Positions 1 through 5,415 of a DNA stretch of 5,588 nt are shown piece by piece. A program made the translations under genes and the position numbers. Below the pieces are notes generated by a model. That model saw nothing but the letters and a program-made list of their open reading frames with translations. It was not told the DNA's origin and did not search any database. Source of the stretch: DASSBG01 sp965651365 (GTDB taxonomy: Bacteria > Pseudomonadota > Gammaproteobacteria > Xanthomonadales > Rhodanobacteraceae); assembly GCA_965651365.1 (NCBI GenBank), contig CBFGSA010000158.1:1-5588 (forward strand). The letters run 5' to 3'. Numbering within the stretch: the stretch's first letter is position 1; every line of letters begins with the position of its first letter.

Positions 1-215
1 AAAAGCAGATGTCCCTGCCCAGCCGTGGCATGACCATGGCCCAGGTCGAGCGTCGTTTCGGCGCACCCCAAAGCAAGCTGGCAACCCGCGGCGGTGATGC
101 ACCGAAACACCCACCGATCAATCGCTGGCAATACGCCAATTACATCGTCTACTTCGAGCGCAACCGCGTGATCCACTCGGTGATCAACCCGCCCCGCCAC
201 AACAGCGGTAGCTGA
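1..215 (+). CDS. C-terminal part of a small BamE/SmpA-OmlA-like protein (5' end outside window)
   Basis: The reading frame is open to the left edge (codons AAG CAG precede the first visible ATG at 9), so the true start is probably outside the window. About 70 residues are visible. They run PSRGMTMAQVERRFGAPQSK, then a Gly/Pro-rich linker, then PPINRWQYANYIVYFERNRV and IHSV. The pattern 'GM(t/s)xxxVxxxFGxP ... PPIxRWxYxxxxVYFExxxVIxxV' resembles the short SmpA/OmlA (BamE-like) domain found in small envelope-associated proteins of gammaproteobacteria. That match comes from memory of the family pattern, not from a search. Any signal peptide or lipobox would lie upstream and cannot be seen. The TGA stop at 213-215 is only 11 nt before aguA, so co-transcription is likely. 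The role is unknown; this is probably a conserved hypothetical protein and not BamE itself. Confidence 0.6.
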   Translation, partial: KQMSLPSRGMTMAQVERRFGAPQSKLATRGGDAPKHPPINRWQYANYIVYFERNRVIHSVINPPRHNSGS

Positions 216-226
216 TTTCCGCAGCG

Positions 227-1294
227 ATGCGCTGGCCGGCCGAATGGGAGCCACAGTCGGCGCTGCTGATTGCCTGGCCGCATGCCCGGACCGACTGGGC
301 CGACAACCTGGCCGAAGCCGAGTGCAGCTATATCGAGTTGGCGCATGCCGTCACCCGCTTCGAGCCGCTGGTCATTGCGGTGGCCGATGCGGCATTGCGC
401 GAGCATGTCGAGCGGCTGCTGGAACACGACACCGGACCCTTCCCGGTTCATCTGGTCCAGGTGCCCTACGACGACACCTGGCTGCGTGATACCGGGCCGG
501 TCACCCTGACGGACGACCGCAACTGCTTCGTTCTGGCCGACTTCCGCTTCGATGGCTGGGGCGGCAAGTTCGATGCCCACCGCGACGACCAGCTGTGTGC
601 ACATCTGGCGCAATCGGATTTGTTCGCACATGCCGAACACCAACACATCGATTGGGTTCTGGAAGGGGGTGCGATCGAGAGTGATGGCCTTGGCACCATC
701 CTGTCCACCTGGCACTGCCTGCACGCTCGCCACCCTGGCCTGAACCGCACCGAAGTCGAGCAGCGGCTGGTCCAACATCTGCATGCGCAGCGCATCCTGT
801 GGCTTGAGCACGGCCACCTGGAAGGCGACGACACCGATGCGCACATCGACACGCTGGCGCGCTTCGCGCCCGGTGACCGGATCGTCTACCAGGCCTGCGA
901 CGACAAGACCGATGCACACCATGCCGAATTCCAGCGCATGGCCGATGAACTGGCCGAGCTGCGCACACTGGACGGCAAGCCTTACGAGCTCGTCGCCCTG
1001 CCCTGGCCACAGCCGATCATCGACAACGGCCGCCGCCTGGCCGCCTCCTACGCCAACTACCTGGTCATCAATGATGCCGTGCTGGTTCCTGCCTACGGCG
1101 ATCCGGCCGACACCGCCGCCGCCAGCCTGATCGGCCAGGTACACCCGAAGCGCGAAGTCGTGCCAATCCCCTGCCGCCCCCTCATCCAGCAGAACGGCAG
1201 CCTGCACTGCATCACCATGCAGTTGCCGGCCGGAGTGCTGGAACAGGCAGGAGCCCGTAGGCCGGATCAAGGAACGCGGACACCGGCCGGGTGA
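227..1294 (+). CDS. aguA: Agmatine deiminase (agmatine iminohydrolase)
   Basis: Hydrolyses agmatine to N-carbamoylputrescine and ammonia in the cytoplasm, the first of two steps from agmatine to putrescine. The 355-residue product matches the usual family length (about 340-370). Guanidine-modifying-enzyme hallmarks are visible in order: an N-terminal PAEWEPQ...AWPH segment (4-19), DTWLRDTGP (83-91), FDGWGGKF (108-115), LEGGAIESDG (145-154), GHLEGDDTDAHID (196-208), with the His and Asp expected at the active site, and LHCITMQ near the C terminus with the probable nucleophile Cys328. None is missing. ATG 227 is chosen because an in-frame stop lies at 209-211 and the family N terminus fits. No good Shine-Dalgarno is seen, so translation may be coupled to the upstream gene 11 nt away. 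The last 13 residues (343-355) and the TGA are encoded within a REP repeat, so the C-terminal tail is probably non-native. The partner gene aguB is not adjacent here; a candidate begins at 5530. Confidence 0.95.
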   Translation: MRWPAEWEPQSALLIAWPHARTDWADNLAEAECSYIELAHAVTRFEPLVIAVADAALREHVERLLEHDTGPFPVHLVQVPYDDTWLRDTGPVTLTDDRNCFVLADFRFDGWGGKFDAHRDDQLCAHLAQSDLFAHAEHQHIDWVLEGGAIESDGLGTILSTWHCLHARHPGLNRTEVEQRLVQHLHAQRILWLEHGHLEGDDTDAHIDTLARFAPGDRIVYQACDDKTDAHHAEFQRMADELAELRTLDGKPYELVALPWPQPIIDNGRRLAASYANYLVINDAVLVPAYGDPADTAAASLIGQVHPKREVVPIPCRPLIQQNGSLHCITMQLPAGVLEQAGARRPDQGTRTPAG

Positions 1295-1330
1295 CGGATC
1301 CGGCGTGGCGAACGTTTCGCACATGCGGCA
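1252..1330 (+). repeat. 79-bp direct repeat, copy 1, containing a GTAG-type REP element
   Basis: This copy matches 1514-1592 at a constant offset of 262 bp. The first 23 bases (1252-1274) and the last 47 bases (1284-1330) are identical, and only the 9 bases between them differ. It contains GTAG (1257-1260) directly followed by GCCGGATC (1261-1268), which pairs with GATCCGGC (1297-1304). This is the layout of REP elements that carry a GTAG tetranucleotide at the foot of the hairpin, the type associated with REP-associated tyrosine transposases (RAYTs). The left part overlaps the 3' end of aguA and supplies its stop codon. Confidence 0.85.
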
Positions 1331-1360
1331 TGCGGCCCCAGGACGATGGGCCACCCTCAC

Positions 1361-1400
1361 CGTCATCCTGGACGCGGCGCCAGCCGCGATCCGGGATCCA
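1361..1400 (+). repeat. Dispersed hairpin repeat (CGTCATCC...GGATCCA family), copy 1
   Basis: The arms ATCCTGGA (1365-1372) and TCCGGGAT (1390-1397) pair with one G-T wobble. An inner stem CGCGGC (1373-1378) / GCCGCG (1383-1388) closes a GCCA loop, and a single A (1389) is bulged. The outer sequence CGTCATCC...GATCCGGGATCCA is shared with the inverted copy at 3376-3414. The same 8 bp + bulged A + 6 bp geometry recurs there with a different inner stem. Confidence 0.75.
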
Positions 1401-1482
1401 TCTTGATCTTTTGCAGAACCCGGCAGTGGTGGATCGGTACAGGCACACGTCACGCACATACCCGTCGGCTCCGTCGCTGTGC

Positions 1483-1535
1483 TCCTTGATCCGGCCTACG
1501 GCCCTTGGCAGCCAGCCCGTAGGCCGGATCAAGGA
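1483..1535. repeat. Perfect 19-bp inverted repeat formed by two facing REP ends
   Basis: The left arm 1483-1501 (TCCTTGATCCGGCCTACGG) is the exact reverse complement of 1517-1535, with a 15-nt spacer. The left arm is the GTAG-GCCGGATC-AAGG end of the same REP family on the minus strand, but it lacks a matching GATCCGGC partner further left, so it appears to be a half or decayed copy. Two REPs with GTAG ends facing each other resemble the paired REP (BIME-like) arrangement. The arm has no following T-run, so it is not a standard intrinsic terminator. Confidence 0.85.
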
Positions 1536-1592
1536 ATCTCGCCAGCGGCCGGGTGACGGATCCGGCGTGGCGAACGTTTCGCACATGCGGCA
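1514..1592 (+). repeat. 79-bp direct repeat, copy 2, containing a GTAG-type REP element
   Basis: Second copy of the unit at 1252-1330. GTAG is at 1519-1522, with stem arms GCCGGATC (1523-1530) and GATCCGGC (1559-1566). The 26 bases to the right of the REP stem (1567-1592, GTGGCGAACG...GCGGCA) are also shared exactly with copy 1, so the repeated unit is longer than the REP hairpin alone. Confidence 0.85.
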
Positions 1593-1627
1593 CACAGGTG
1601 GCAGATCCGGTGCCCCGCCTTATGCCG

Positions 1628-1653
1628 TCCCGAGTCCCGAGTCCCGAGTCCCG
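1628..1653 (+). repeat. Heptamer tandem repeat TCCCGAG, about 3.7 units
   Basis: Three perfect TCCCGAG units (1628-1634, 1635-1641, 1642-1648) are followed by a partial TCCCG (1649-1653). The tract lies just beyond the stop codon of the MFS gene, in noncoding DNA. Short GC-rich heptamer tracts of this kind are, from general recollection, frequent in intergenic regions of Xanthomonadaceae and relatives. Copy number may vary between strains. Confidence 0.85.
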
Positions 1654-1657
1654 CCCG

Positions 1658-3211
1658 TCAGTGAGGCCCATCCACCACATCACCCGCCACGACGCCGCGC
1701 TCGTCATTGTCCTGCTGGCGAGCGAAATCGTGCCGGATGCCGGCGATGGCGAGCAGGGTCAGCAGCGCCGCCACCGCAACACCGATGTAGACGTGCACGG
1801 TGGCAGTGGCCATGGACTGGCGCAGATATTCGGCCAGCATCGGCGAGGTGGATGAATCATGCAGCGCCCTCACCACCGCATCCATGTTGGTCGGCAGGCC
1901 CTCGGCTACCGACTGCGGCACATGCTCCAGCGCCTCGCGCATGCCGTGGTTGAACAGCGCACCCACCAGTACCGCGCCCAGGCTCATGCCGAGGTAACGC
2001 GAGAACATGTTGGCGCTGGTGACCACGCCGCGCCGACTCCAGTCCACCGCCGACTGCAGGGCGACCAGAATCGGCGTCGACATCAGGCCGAAGCCGGCGC
2101 CCAGCACGGCATGGATCACGACCAATACCCACAAGGCTTGGGGCTCTGGCAGCAACGCAAAGAACAAAGTCGCCAGCAGCGCCAGCACCGCGCCGATCAG
2201 GGCCGTATTGCGAAAGCCGATGCGCAGGTACAACCGCCCCGAGCCGCTTGACGCCAGTGGCCAGCCCAGACTGATCGTGGCCAGCAGCAGACCGGCCGCG
2301 ATCGCGCCCAGACCCAGCACCGACTGGCCGAAAGTGGGCAGGTAGGTATTCGGCCCCATCAGCACGATGCCCAGCCCGACCATGGCCAGATTGCTCAGGG
2401 CCACGTTGCGCCGCTTCCACAGCCAGCCGGGCATGGTCGGCTCGGCCGCGCGCCGTTCAACCTGCCACGCCGCACCCAGCAAGGCCGCAGCCAGGACGAA
2501 CCCGGCCAGGGTCTGCCACGACCACCACGGCCAGACCTGCCCGCCCTGCATCAGCACGAAAAACAGCGCGCCGGTGCCGAGCAGAATGAGCGCTGCGCCG
2601 GTGAAGTCGATGCGGTGTTCGCGCCGCTCGACCTGCTCGTTGAGAAAGCGCGTGACCAGAAACAGCGCCACCGCGCCCAGCGGCAGGTTGATCAGGAAGA
2701 TCCAGCGCCAGGAGGCAAACTCGACGAAAGCACCGCCCAGGGTCGGGCCGGTGATCGCGGCAACGCCCCACACGCTGGACAGCCAGCCCTGGATCGCGGC
2801 GCGCTCGCGCACCGTGTACAAATCGCCCACCAGGGTCGCCACGGTGGCCATGATGGCGCCGGCACCCAGGCCCTGCAGACCGCGAAATGCGATCAGGCTG
2901 GACATGTTCCAGGCCAGCGCGCAACAAGCCGAGCCCAGCAGGAAAACGCTGGTGCCGAACACCAGAATCGGCTTGCGCCCGTGCAGGTCGGCCAGCTTGC
3001 CGTAGATCGGGATGCACACCATCTGCAACAGCAGATAGATCGAGAACACCCAGCCGATCCAGGCAAAACCGCCCAGATCGGCCACGATCTGCGGCACCGC
3101 CGTGGCCACGATGGTCGAATCCATCGCCGCCAGCAGCATCGTCAGCATCAGCGCGCCCAGAATCCAGCGCCGCTCGACGCGGCCCACCTTCTGCTCGCTC
3201 ATGGTCGGCAC
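1658..3211 (-). CDS. DHA2-family (EmrB/QacA-type, about 14 TM) MFS multidrug efflux transporter
   Basis: Inner-membrane proton-driven exporter, by family membership; the substrate cannot be told from sequence. The product is 517 residues from GTG 3211, or 514 from ATG 3202. Both starts are plausible, and a GGAG lies about 12 nt before the GTG. Visible motifs are AAMDSTIVATAVPQI in TM1 (28-42, the family D1 motif), GKLADLHGRKP (71-81, motif A), RGLQGLGAG (110-118, motif B), GVAAITGPTLGG (149-160, motif C) and SWRWIFLINLPLG (167-179), typical of DHA2 members. Repeated hydrophobic stretches fit about 14 segments. A larger polar loop before the last segment and a charged C-terminal tail of about 25 residues complete a full-length protein. 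No EmrA-like membrane fusion gene or adjacent regulator gene is seen. The gene is convergent to aguA and runs in the same direction as the secreted-protein operon upstream, but 300 bp away, so it is probably transcribed separately. Confidence 0.92.
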   Translation of the reverse strand: MPTMSEQKVGRVERRWILGALMLTMLLAAMDSTIVATAVPQIVADLGGFAWIGWVFSIYLLLQMVCIPIYGKLADLHGRKPILVFGTSVFLLGSACCALAWNMSSLIAFRGLQGLGAGAIMATVATLVGDLYTVRERAAIQGWLSSVWGVAAITGPTLGGAFVEFASWRWIFLINLPLGAVALFLVTRFLNEQVERREHRIDFTGAALILLGTGALFFVLMQGGQVWPWWSWQTLAGFVLAAALLGAAWQVERRAAEPTMPGWLWKRRNVALSNLAMVGLGIVLMGPNTYLPTFGQSVLGLGAIAAGLLLATISLGWPLASSGSGRLYLRIGFRNTALIGAVLALLATLFFALLPEPQALWVLVVIHAVLGAGFGLMSTPILVALQSAVDWSRRGVVTSANMFSRYLGMSLGAVLVGALFNHGMREALEHVPQSVAEGLPTNMDAVVRALHDSSTSPMLAEYLRQSMATATVHVYIGVAVAALLTLLAIAGIRHDFARQQDNDERGVVAGDVVDGPH

Positions 3212-3243
3212 CGCCCGACCGCGCTCCGTCTCGATCGCTCAGT

Positions 3244-3272
3244 CATCCGGCCAGTGTAACCCGCGCCGGATG
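3244..3272. promoter_or_regulatory. Perfect 8-bp palindrome (CATCCGGC-N13-GCCGGATG), possible operator for the MFS gene
   Basis: The arms 3244-3251 and 3265-3272 are exact reverse complements around a 13-nt centre. The centre contains the candidate -10 box of the transporter gene (3253-3258 read on the minus strand). A symmetric site over the -10 is where a repressor such as a TetR- or MarR-type regulator would act. No such regulator is encoded in the window. The arm sequence also resembles the REP stem (GCCGGAT/ATCCGGC), so it could instead be a repeat remnant. Confidence 0.4.
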
Positions 3273-3281
3273 GCATCAAAA
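3253..3281 (-). promoter_or_regulatory. Candidate sigma-70 promoter for the MFS gene
   Basis: On the minus strand, TTTTGA (3281-3276), a 17-nt spacer and TACACT (3258-3253, 4 of 6 to TATAAT) could form a promoter with a start near 3245. The leader would be about 35-43 nt. An alternative -35, TTGATG (3279-3274), would leave only a 15-nt spacer. The match is modest. Confidence 0.3.
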
Positions 3282-3375
3282 CTCGACCACTCGTGATTCC
3301 GGAGCCACCCGCAAGGCGGGCGGCCTCGATCGGCCCGTCAAGCCACCGGCTCGAAGGAATTATTGTGGAACCGAG

Positions 3376-3414
3376 TGGATCCCGGATCAGCGCTTCGCGC
3401 TGTCCGGGATGACG
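3376..3414 (-). repeat. Dispersed hairpin repeat (CGTCATCC...GGATCCA family), copy 2
   Basis: Read on the minus strand, it begins CGTCATCCCGGAC and ends GATCCGGGATCCA, as in copy 1. The stem is ATCCCGGA/TCCGGGAT (3379-3386 with 3403-3410) plus CAGCGC/GCGCTG (3388-3393 with 3397-3402), a 3-nt loop, and one bulged base (3387). It sits downstream of the secreted-protein operon. Confidence 0.8.
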
Positions 3415-3515
3415 GCTGGGGCGGACGCGCTGTCCGGAATGGCGGATGTGTCGCTTGACGCCATCCGCGATGACAACGTCAGGCTCAGCAATGCCGGCTC
3501 GAAGTCGGCCGCGCC

Positions 3516-4445
3516 CTACTCCTCGGGTGGCGGGGCCGCGTCCGGCACGCGGTTGATCACGTGCTTGCCGATGACCAGATCACCGGTGCGGTACTCGAAG
3601 GCCGTGCCGTCATCGATGAACAGCGTATCACCCTTGTAACCCAGCAGGCTGTCCATGCCGATGTCGCGGAACTTGACCAGGAACAGGGCTTCTCCGTCCT
3701 GCTCCAGGGCACAGCCATAGCGCGTGCAGCGCAACCGGGCATCCGCATCAGGATCAACGAAACTCATGATCTTCGGCACGCTGCGCTTGTAGAAGCGAAA
3801 TGACGGGTCGGTCACCGCCTGCGGCTGCTCGACCTGGGTGAAATTGAAACGCCACACCGGTGCCTCGGGATTGTTGCGATCGACAAAAATCCAGTCGCCA
3901 CGCATGTCCGCCAGGGGGCGCCCGTCATCACGGCCCAGATCATACCCGGTCCGACCAAAGCCCTGGCGCCACAACTGCACCGTTTTCACCGAACCGTCGT
4001 TCAGCGTGAACGTGGCCGTGATGCGGTTGACATCGGCCATGCGCAGATGCACCGTGCCCGCTTCCACGGCGTGCTCGGCGGTATTGAAATCCAGTACCAC
4101 GCAGGTGATGCACGGACCGGTGCTCATGCGATAGAAGGTACCGTCGAAGCGGTACGGATACTCGTGCTTGTAGTCGGGCGGCGCCGGCGTGATCGAGTCC
4201 TGCAGGCTGCTCGCACCGGGATGCGCTCGGGTGATCTGGCCCGAGGCAATGTAGAACAGCGGCTTGCCCGTATCCTTGTCGTAAGCAAACGACACCATCA
4301 CCAGCGTGGTGCCCTGGACTTCGATGTAATAGCCCAGCCCCTGCTGCGCCGGGTTGTAGTACAGGCCGTTCTCGGGCAGCACTGCCGATGCCGGCAACGT
4401 CCATAGCGCGATCGCGGCACCCAGAAGAAAAATCAACTTGCGCAT
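3516..4445 (-). CDS. Secreted protein of unknown function, tandem paralogue 2 (four conserved cysteines)
   Basis: Function not recognised. The 309-residue product has a clear Sec signal peptide (MRKLIF..., hydrophobic core, PASA, likely cleavage after residue 21), so it is periplasmic, secreted or surface-exposed. The mature part opens with GLYYNPAQQGLGYYIEVQG (27-45) and a PLFYIASGQI segment (62-71). This resembles the 'GxWWNPxxSGxG ... YDxxGxPxWY' module common in exported gammaproteobacterial proteins; that comparison is by memory. GPCITC (110-115) and C240-x4-C245 (CTRYGC) hold the only four mature cysteines. A second region from about 183 (RGDWIF...) carries the second Cys pair and ends in a Pro/Glu tail, PDAAPPPEE. 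ATG 4445 is chosen because GGAGG lies 5 nt upstream and the signal peptide starts there; an upstream in-frame ATG (4481) would lie inside the preceding gene. The gene is 10 nt downstream of its paralogue, so the two are one operon. GC is high (68% in one sampled line), like the rest of the window. Confidence 0.85.
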   Translation of the reverse strand: MRKLIFLLGAAIALWTLPASAVLPENGLYYNPAQQGLGYYIEVQGTTLVMVSFAYDKDTGKPLFYIASGQITRAHPGASSLQDSITPAPPDYKHEYPYRFDGTFYRMSTGPCITCVVLDFNTAEHAVEAGTVHLRMADVNRITATFTLNDGSVKTVQLWRQGFGRTGYDLGRDDGRPLADMRGDWIFVDRNNPEAPVWRFNFTQVEQPQAVTDPSFRFYKRSVPKIMSFVDPDADARLRCTRYGCALEQDGEALFLVKFRDIGMDSLLGYKGDTLFIDDGTAFEYRTGDLVIGKHVINRVPDAAPPPEE

Positions 4446-4458
4446 GGGACCTCCATCA
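4446..4458 (-). promoter_or_regulatory. Stop/ribosome-binding-site overlap coupling the two paralogues
   Basis: On the minus strand the TGA stop of the first gene (4458-4456) is followed by one T, then GGAGG (4454-4450), 4 spacer bases and the ATG of the second gene (4445). The strong Shine-Dalgarno directly after the stop fixes the downstream start and implies a polycistronic, probably translationally coupled pair. Confidence 0.8.
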
Positions 4459-5415
4459 GTCCGAGGGTGGTGGCGGTGCATCGGGGATGGGGTCGGCGAT
4501 GCGGATTCCGGAGATCAGGTGTTCGCCGCGATAGTACAGGTGATGATCATCCTCTGCGAGTTGCCCTCCGGAATATGCCAATATTCTATCAGTGCCAATA
4601 TCCCAATATTTGAAAACCAACTCCGTTTCGTTGTCCTTTTGCAGTCCGCAGCCATATTCAAAACAGGTTAGTACGCCACCTGTTCCAGTATCAACGAATT
4701 GAGCGTACTTGCCGCCACTACCCCAAGTCGTTCCAAACGTAGGAATTCCATCCCCCATCTCTTTCACCAATGGCCCTACTACCTTGTCAAATTGCATTGA
4801 CAATGGCTCTTTTGAATTGCTATCCAGAGACGAGAATACCCAACGCCCCATAAAACTTGGCATCGGTTCCTGAATATCTACTGGTTCTGAGTTTATCCAC
4901 AACAACCTGGATTTCAGGTTGAACCCCGCCCTACCAAATGCCTGTCGACGAACATAGCTCCCAACGGATGATCCGTCATCCATCTGAAACCCAACATACA
5001 TTCGGTCCACATCGGCAAATCGTAGATACACTCGACCTGCTGATTGAGCATGCGCTGAAGTGTCCCAATTCATTACATTGCAGGTGATACATGGTCCAGC
5101 ATCAACTTTGTACAGTTCACCGGTAAATTGATAGGCATTCTCACGAACCAGCTCCACAGGAGGGTCAAAAAGTGTGGATTGGCCCGGCGTGGCTCTGGTT
5201 ATCTTCCCCGAAGCGATGTAAAAGAGCGGAGCGCCGGAACTCTGCCCATAAGCAAAAGACACGAAGATCAGCGTCGTACCCTGCACCTCAACGTAGTAGC
5301 CCAAGCCCTGTCGCAGCGAGTCGTAATAGAGCCCGGTTTCCGGTGTGACGGCGTGGCCGGGCAGCGCGACTGCGGTCAGCGCCAGTCCGAGCAGCCAGAT
5401 CTTTGCCTTTTGCAT
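4456..5415 (-). CDS. Secreted protein of unknown function, tandem paralogue 1 (four conserved cysteines, low-GC body)
   Basis: Function not recognised. It is the first gene of the operon, with 319 residues. The signal peptide (MQKAKIWLL..., LPGHA) is probably cleaved after residue 22. The mature part aligns along its length with the next gene's product: GLYYDSLRQGLGYYVEVQG (28-46), PLFYIASGKI (63-72), GPCITC (107-112), YLRFADVDR (130-138), RQAFGRAGFNL (157-167), GRWVF (190-194), C251-x4-C256 (CFEYGC), YWDIGTD (270-276) and the tail PDAPPPPSD. By eye, about 40-50% identity in the N-terminal half. All four mature cysteines are shared, which suggests two disulfides in the periplasm. ATG 5415 is preceded by GGGAG at a 7-nt spacing; the upstream ATG at 5436 lies ahead of that ribosome site and is rejected. 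Codon use is odd: roughly 4540-5200 is AT-rich with AGA and ATA codons, unlike the signal-peptide region and the paralogue. This suggests foreign origin or a mosaic. Confidence 0.85.
   Translation of the reverse strand: MQKAKIWLLGLALTAVALPGHAVTPETGLYYDSLRQGLGYYVEVQGTTLIFVSFAYGQSSGAPLFYIASGKITRATPGQSTLFDPPVELVRENAYQFTGELYKVDAGPCITCNVMNWDTSAHAQSAGRVYLRFADVDRMYVGFQMDDGSSVGSYVRRQAFGRAGFNLKSRLLWINSEPVDIQEPMPSFMGRWVFSSLDSNSKEPLSMQFDKVVGPLVKEMGDGIPTFGTTWGSGGKYAQFVDTGTGGVLTCFEYGCGLQKDNETELVFKYWDIGTDRILAYSGGQLAEDDHHLYYRGEHLISGIRIADPIPDAPPPPSD

Larger units (their letters stand above)
1295..1657. other. Gene-free convergent region between aguA and the MFS gene, filled with repeats
   Basis: These 363 bp separate the stop of aguA from the stop of the oppositely oriented transporter gene. 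No convincing coding region is present; open frames here are by-products of the repeats and of high GC. The region holds the right part of direct-repeat copy 1, an ATCCTGGA-type hairpin (1361-1400), a half REP in inverted orientation (1483-1501), direct-repeat copy 2 (1514-1592) and a heptamer tandem repeat (1628-1653). No stem followed by a T-run typical of intrinsic terminators is seen for either gene. The REP hairpins may take over mRNA 3'-end protection or termination, but that is inference. Confidence 0.8.
3212..3515. other. Intergenic region between the secreted-protein operon and the MFS gene
   Basis: These 304 bp have no credible gene. The part nearest the MFS gene (3212-3300) holds a candidate promoter and palindrome on the minus strand. 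The middle has a short hairpin, GCC-A-CCCGC-AAG-GCGGG-C-GGC (3304-3324), with one mismatch and no T-run. The part nearest the operon contains the dispersed hairpin repeat (3376-3414), a decayed half copy of it (3427-3440, 13 of 14 bases matching 3397-3410), and a further 7-bp inverted repeat GCGGATG (3442-3448) / CATCCGC (3462-3468). No clear intrinsic terminator for the operon is visible. Confidence 0.75.

Noticed and set aside
149..1459. Long minus-strand open frame (436 codons) opposite aguA
   Set aside because: It lies antisense to a well-supported enzyme gene, has no recognisable domain, and is the kind of frame high-GC DNA leaves open opposite genes.
1483..1535. Insertion-sequence terminal inverted repeats
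   Set aside because: The arms are only 15 nt apart with no transposase between them, and the sequence matches REP ends, so it is a hairpin and not the ends of an IS.
1252..1592. CRISPR-like array
   Set aside because: There are only two direct copies, the 183 bp between them is far too long for a spacer, and the elements are REP hairpins. No cas gene is present.
1291..1953. Plus-strand open frame across the repeat region into the 3' end of the transporter
   Set aside because: Its sequence is dictated by REP repeats and then by the antisense of the MFS gene. It is Pro/Arg-rich low-complexity with no motif.
3304..3324. Intrinsic terminator for the secreted-protein operon
   Set aside because: The GC-rich hairpin is real but lacks a T-run on either side and lies almost 200 nt past the stop codon.
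2367..3639. Several plus-strand open frames over the transporter gene and its upstream region
   Set aside because: They are antisense to the MFS coding sequence or run through noncoding repeats, with Ala/Pro/Arg/Ser-rich translations and no ribosome sites.
4578..4609. Three CCAATAT motifs close together, considered as a regulatory repeat
   Set aside because: They fall inside the coding region of the first paralogue, are unevenly spaced, and are explained by Tyr-Trp-Asp-Ile and Ile-Leu codons in an AT-rich stretch.
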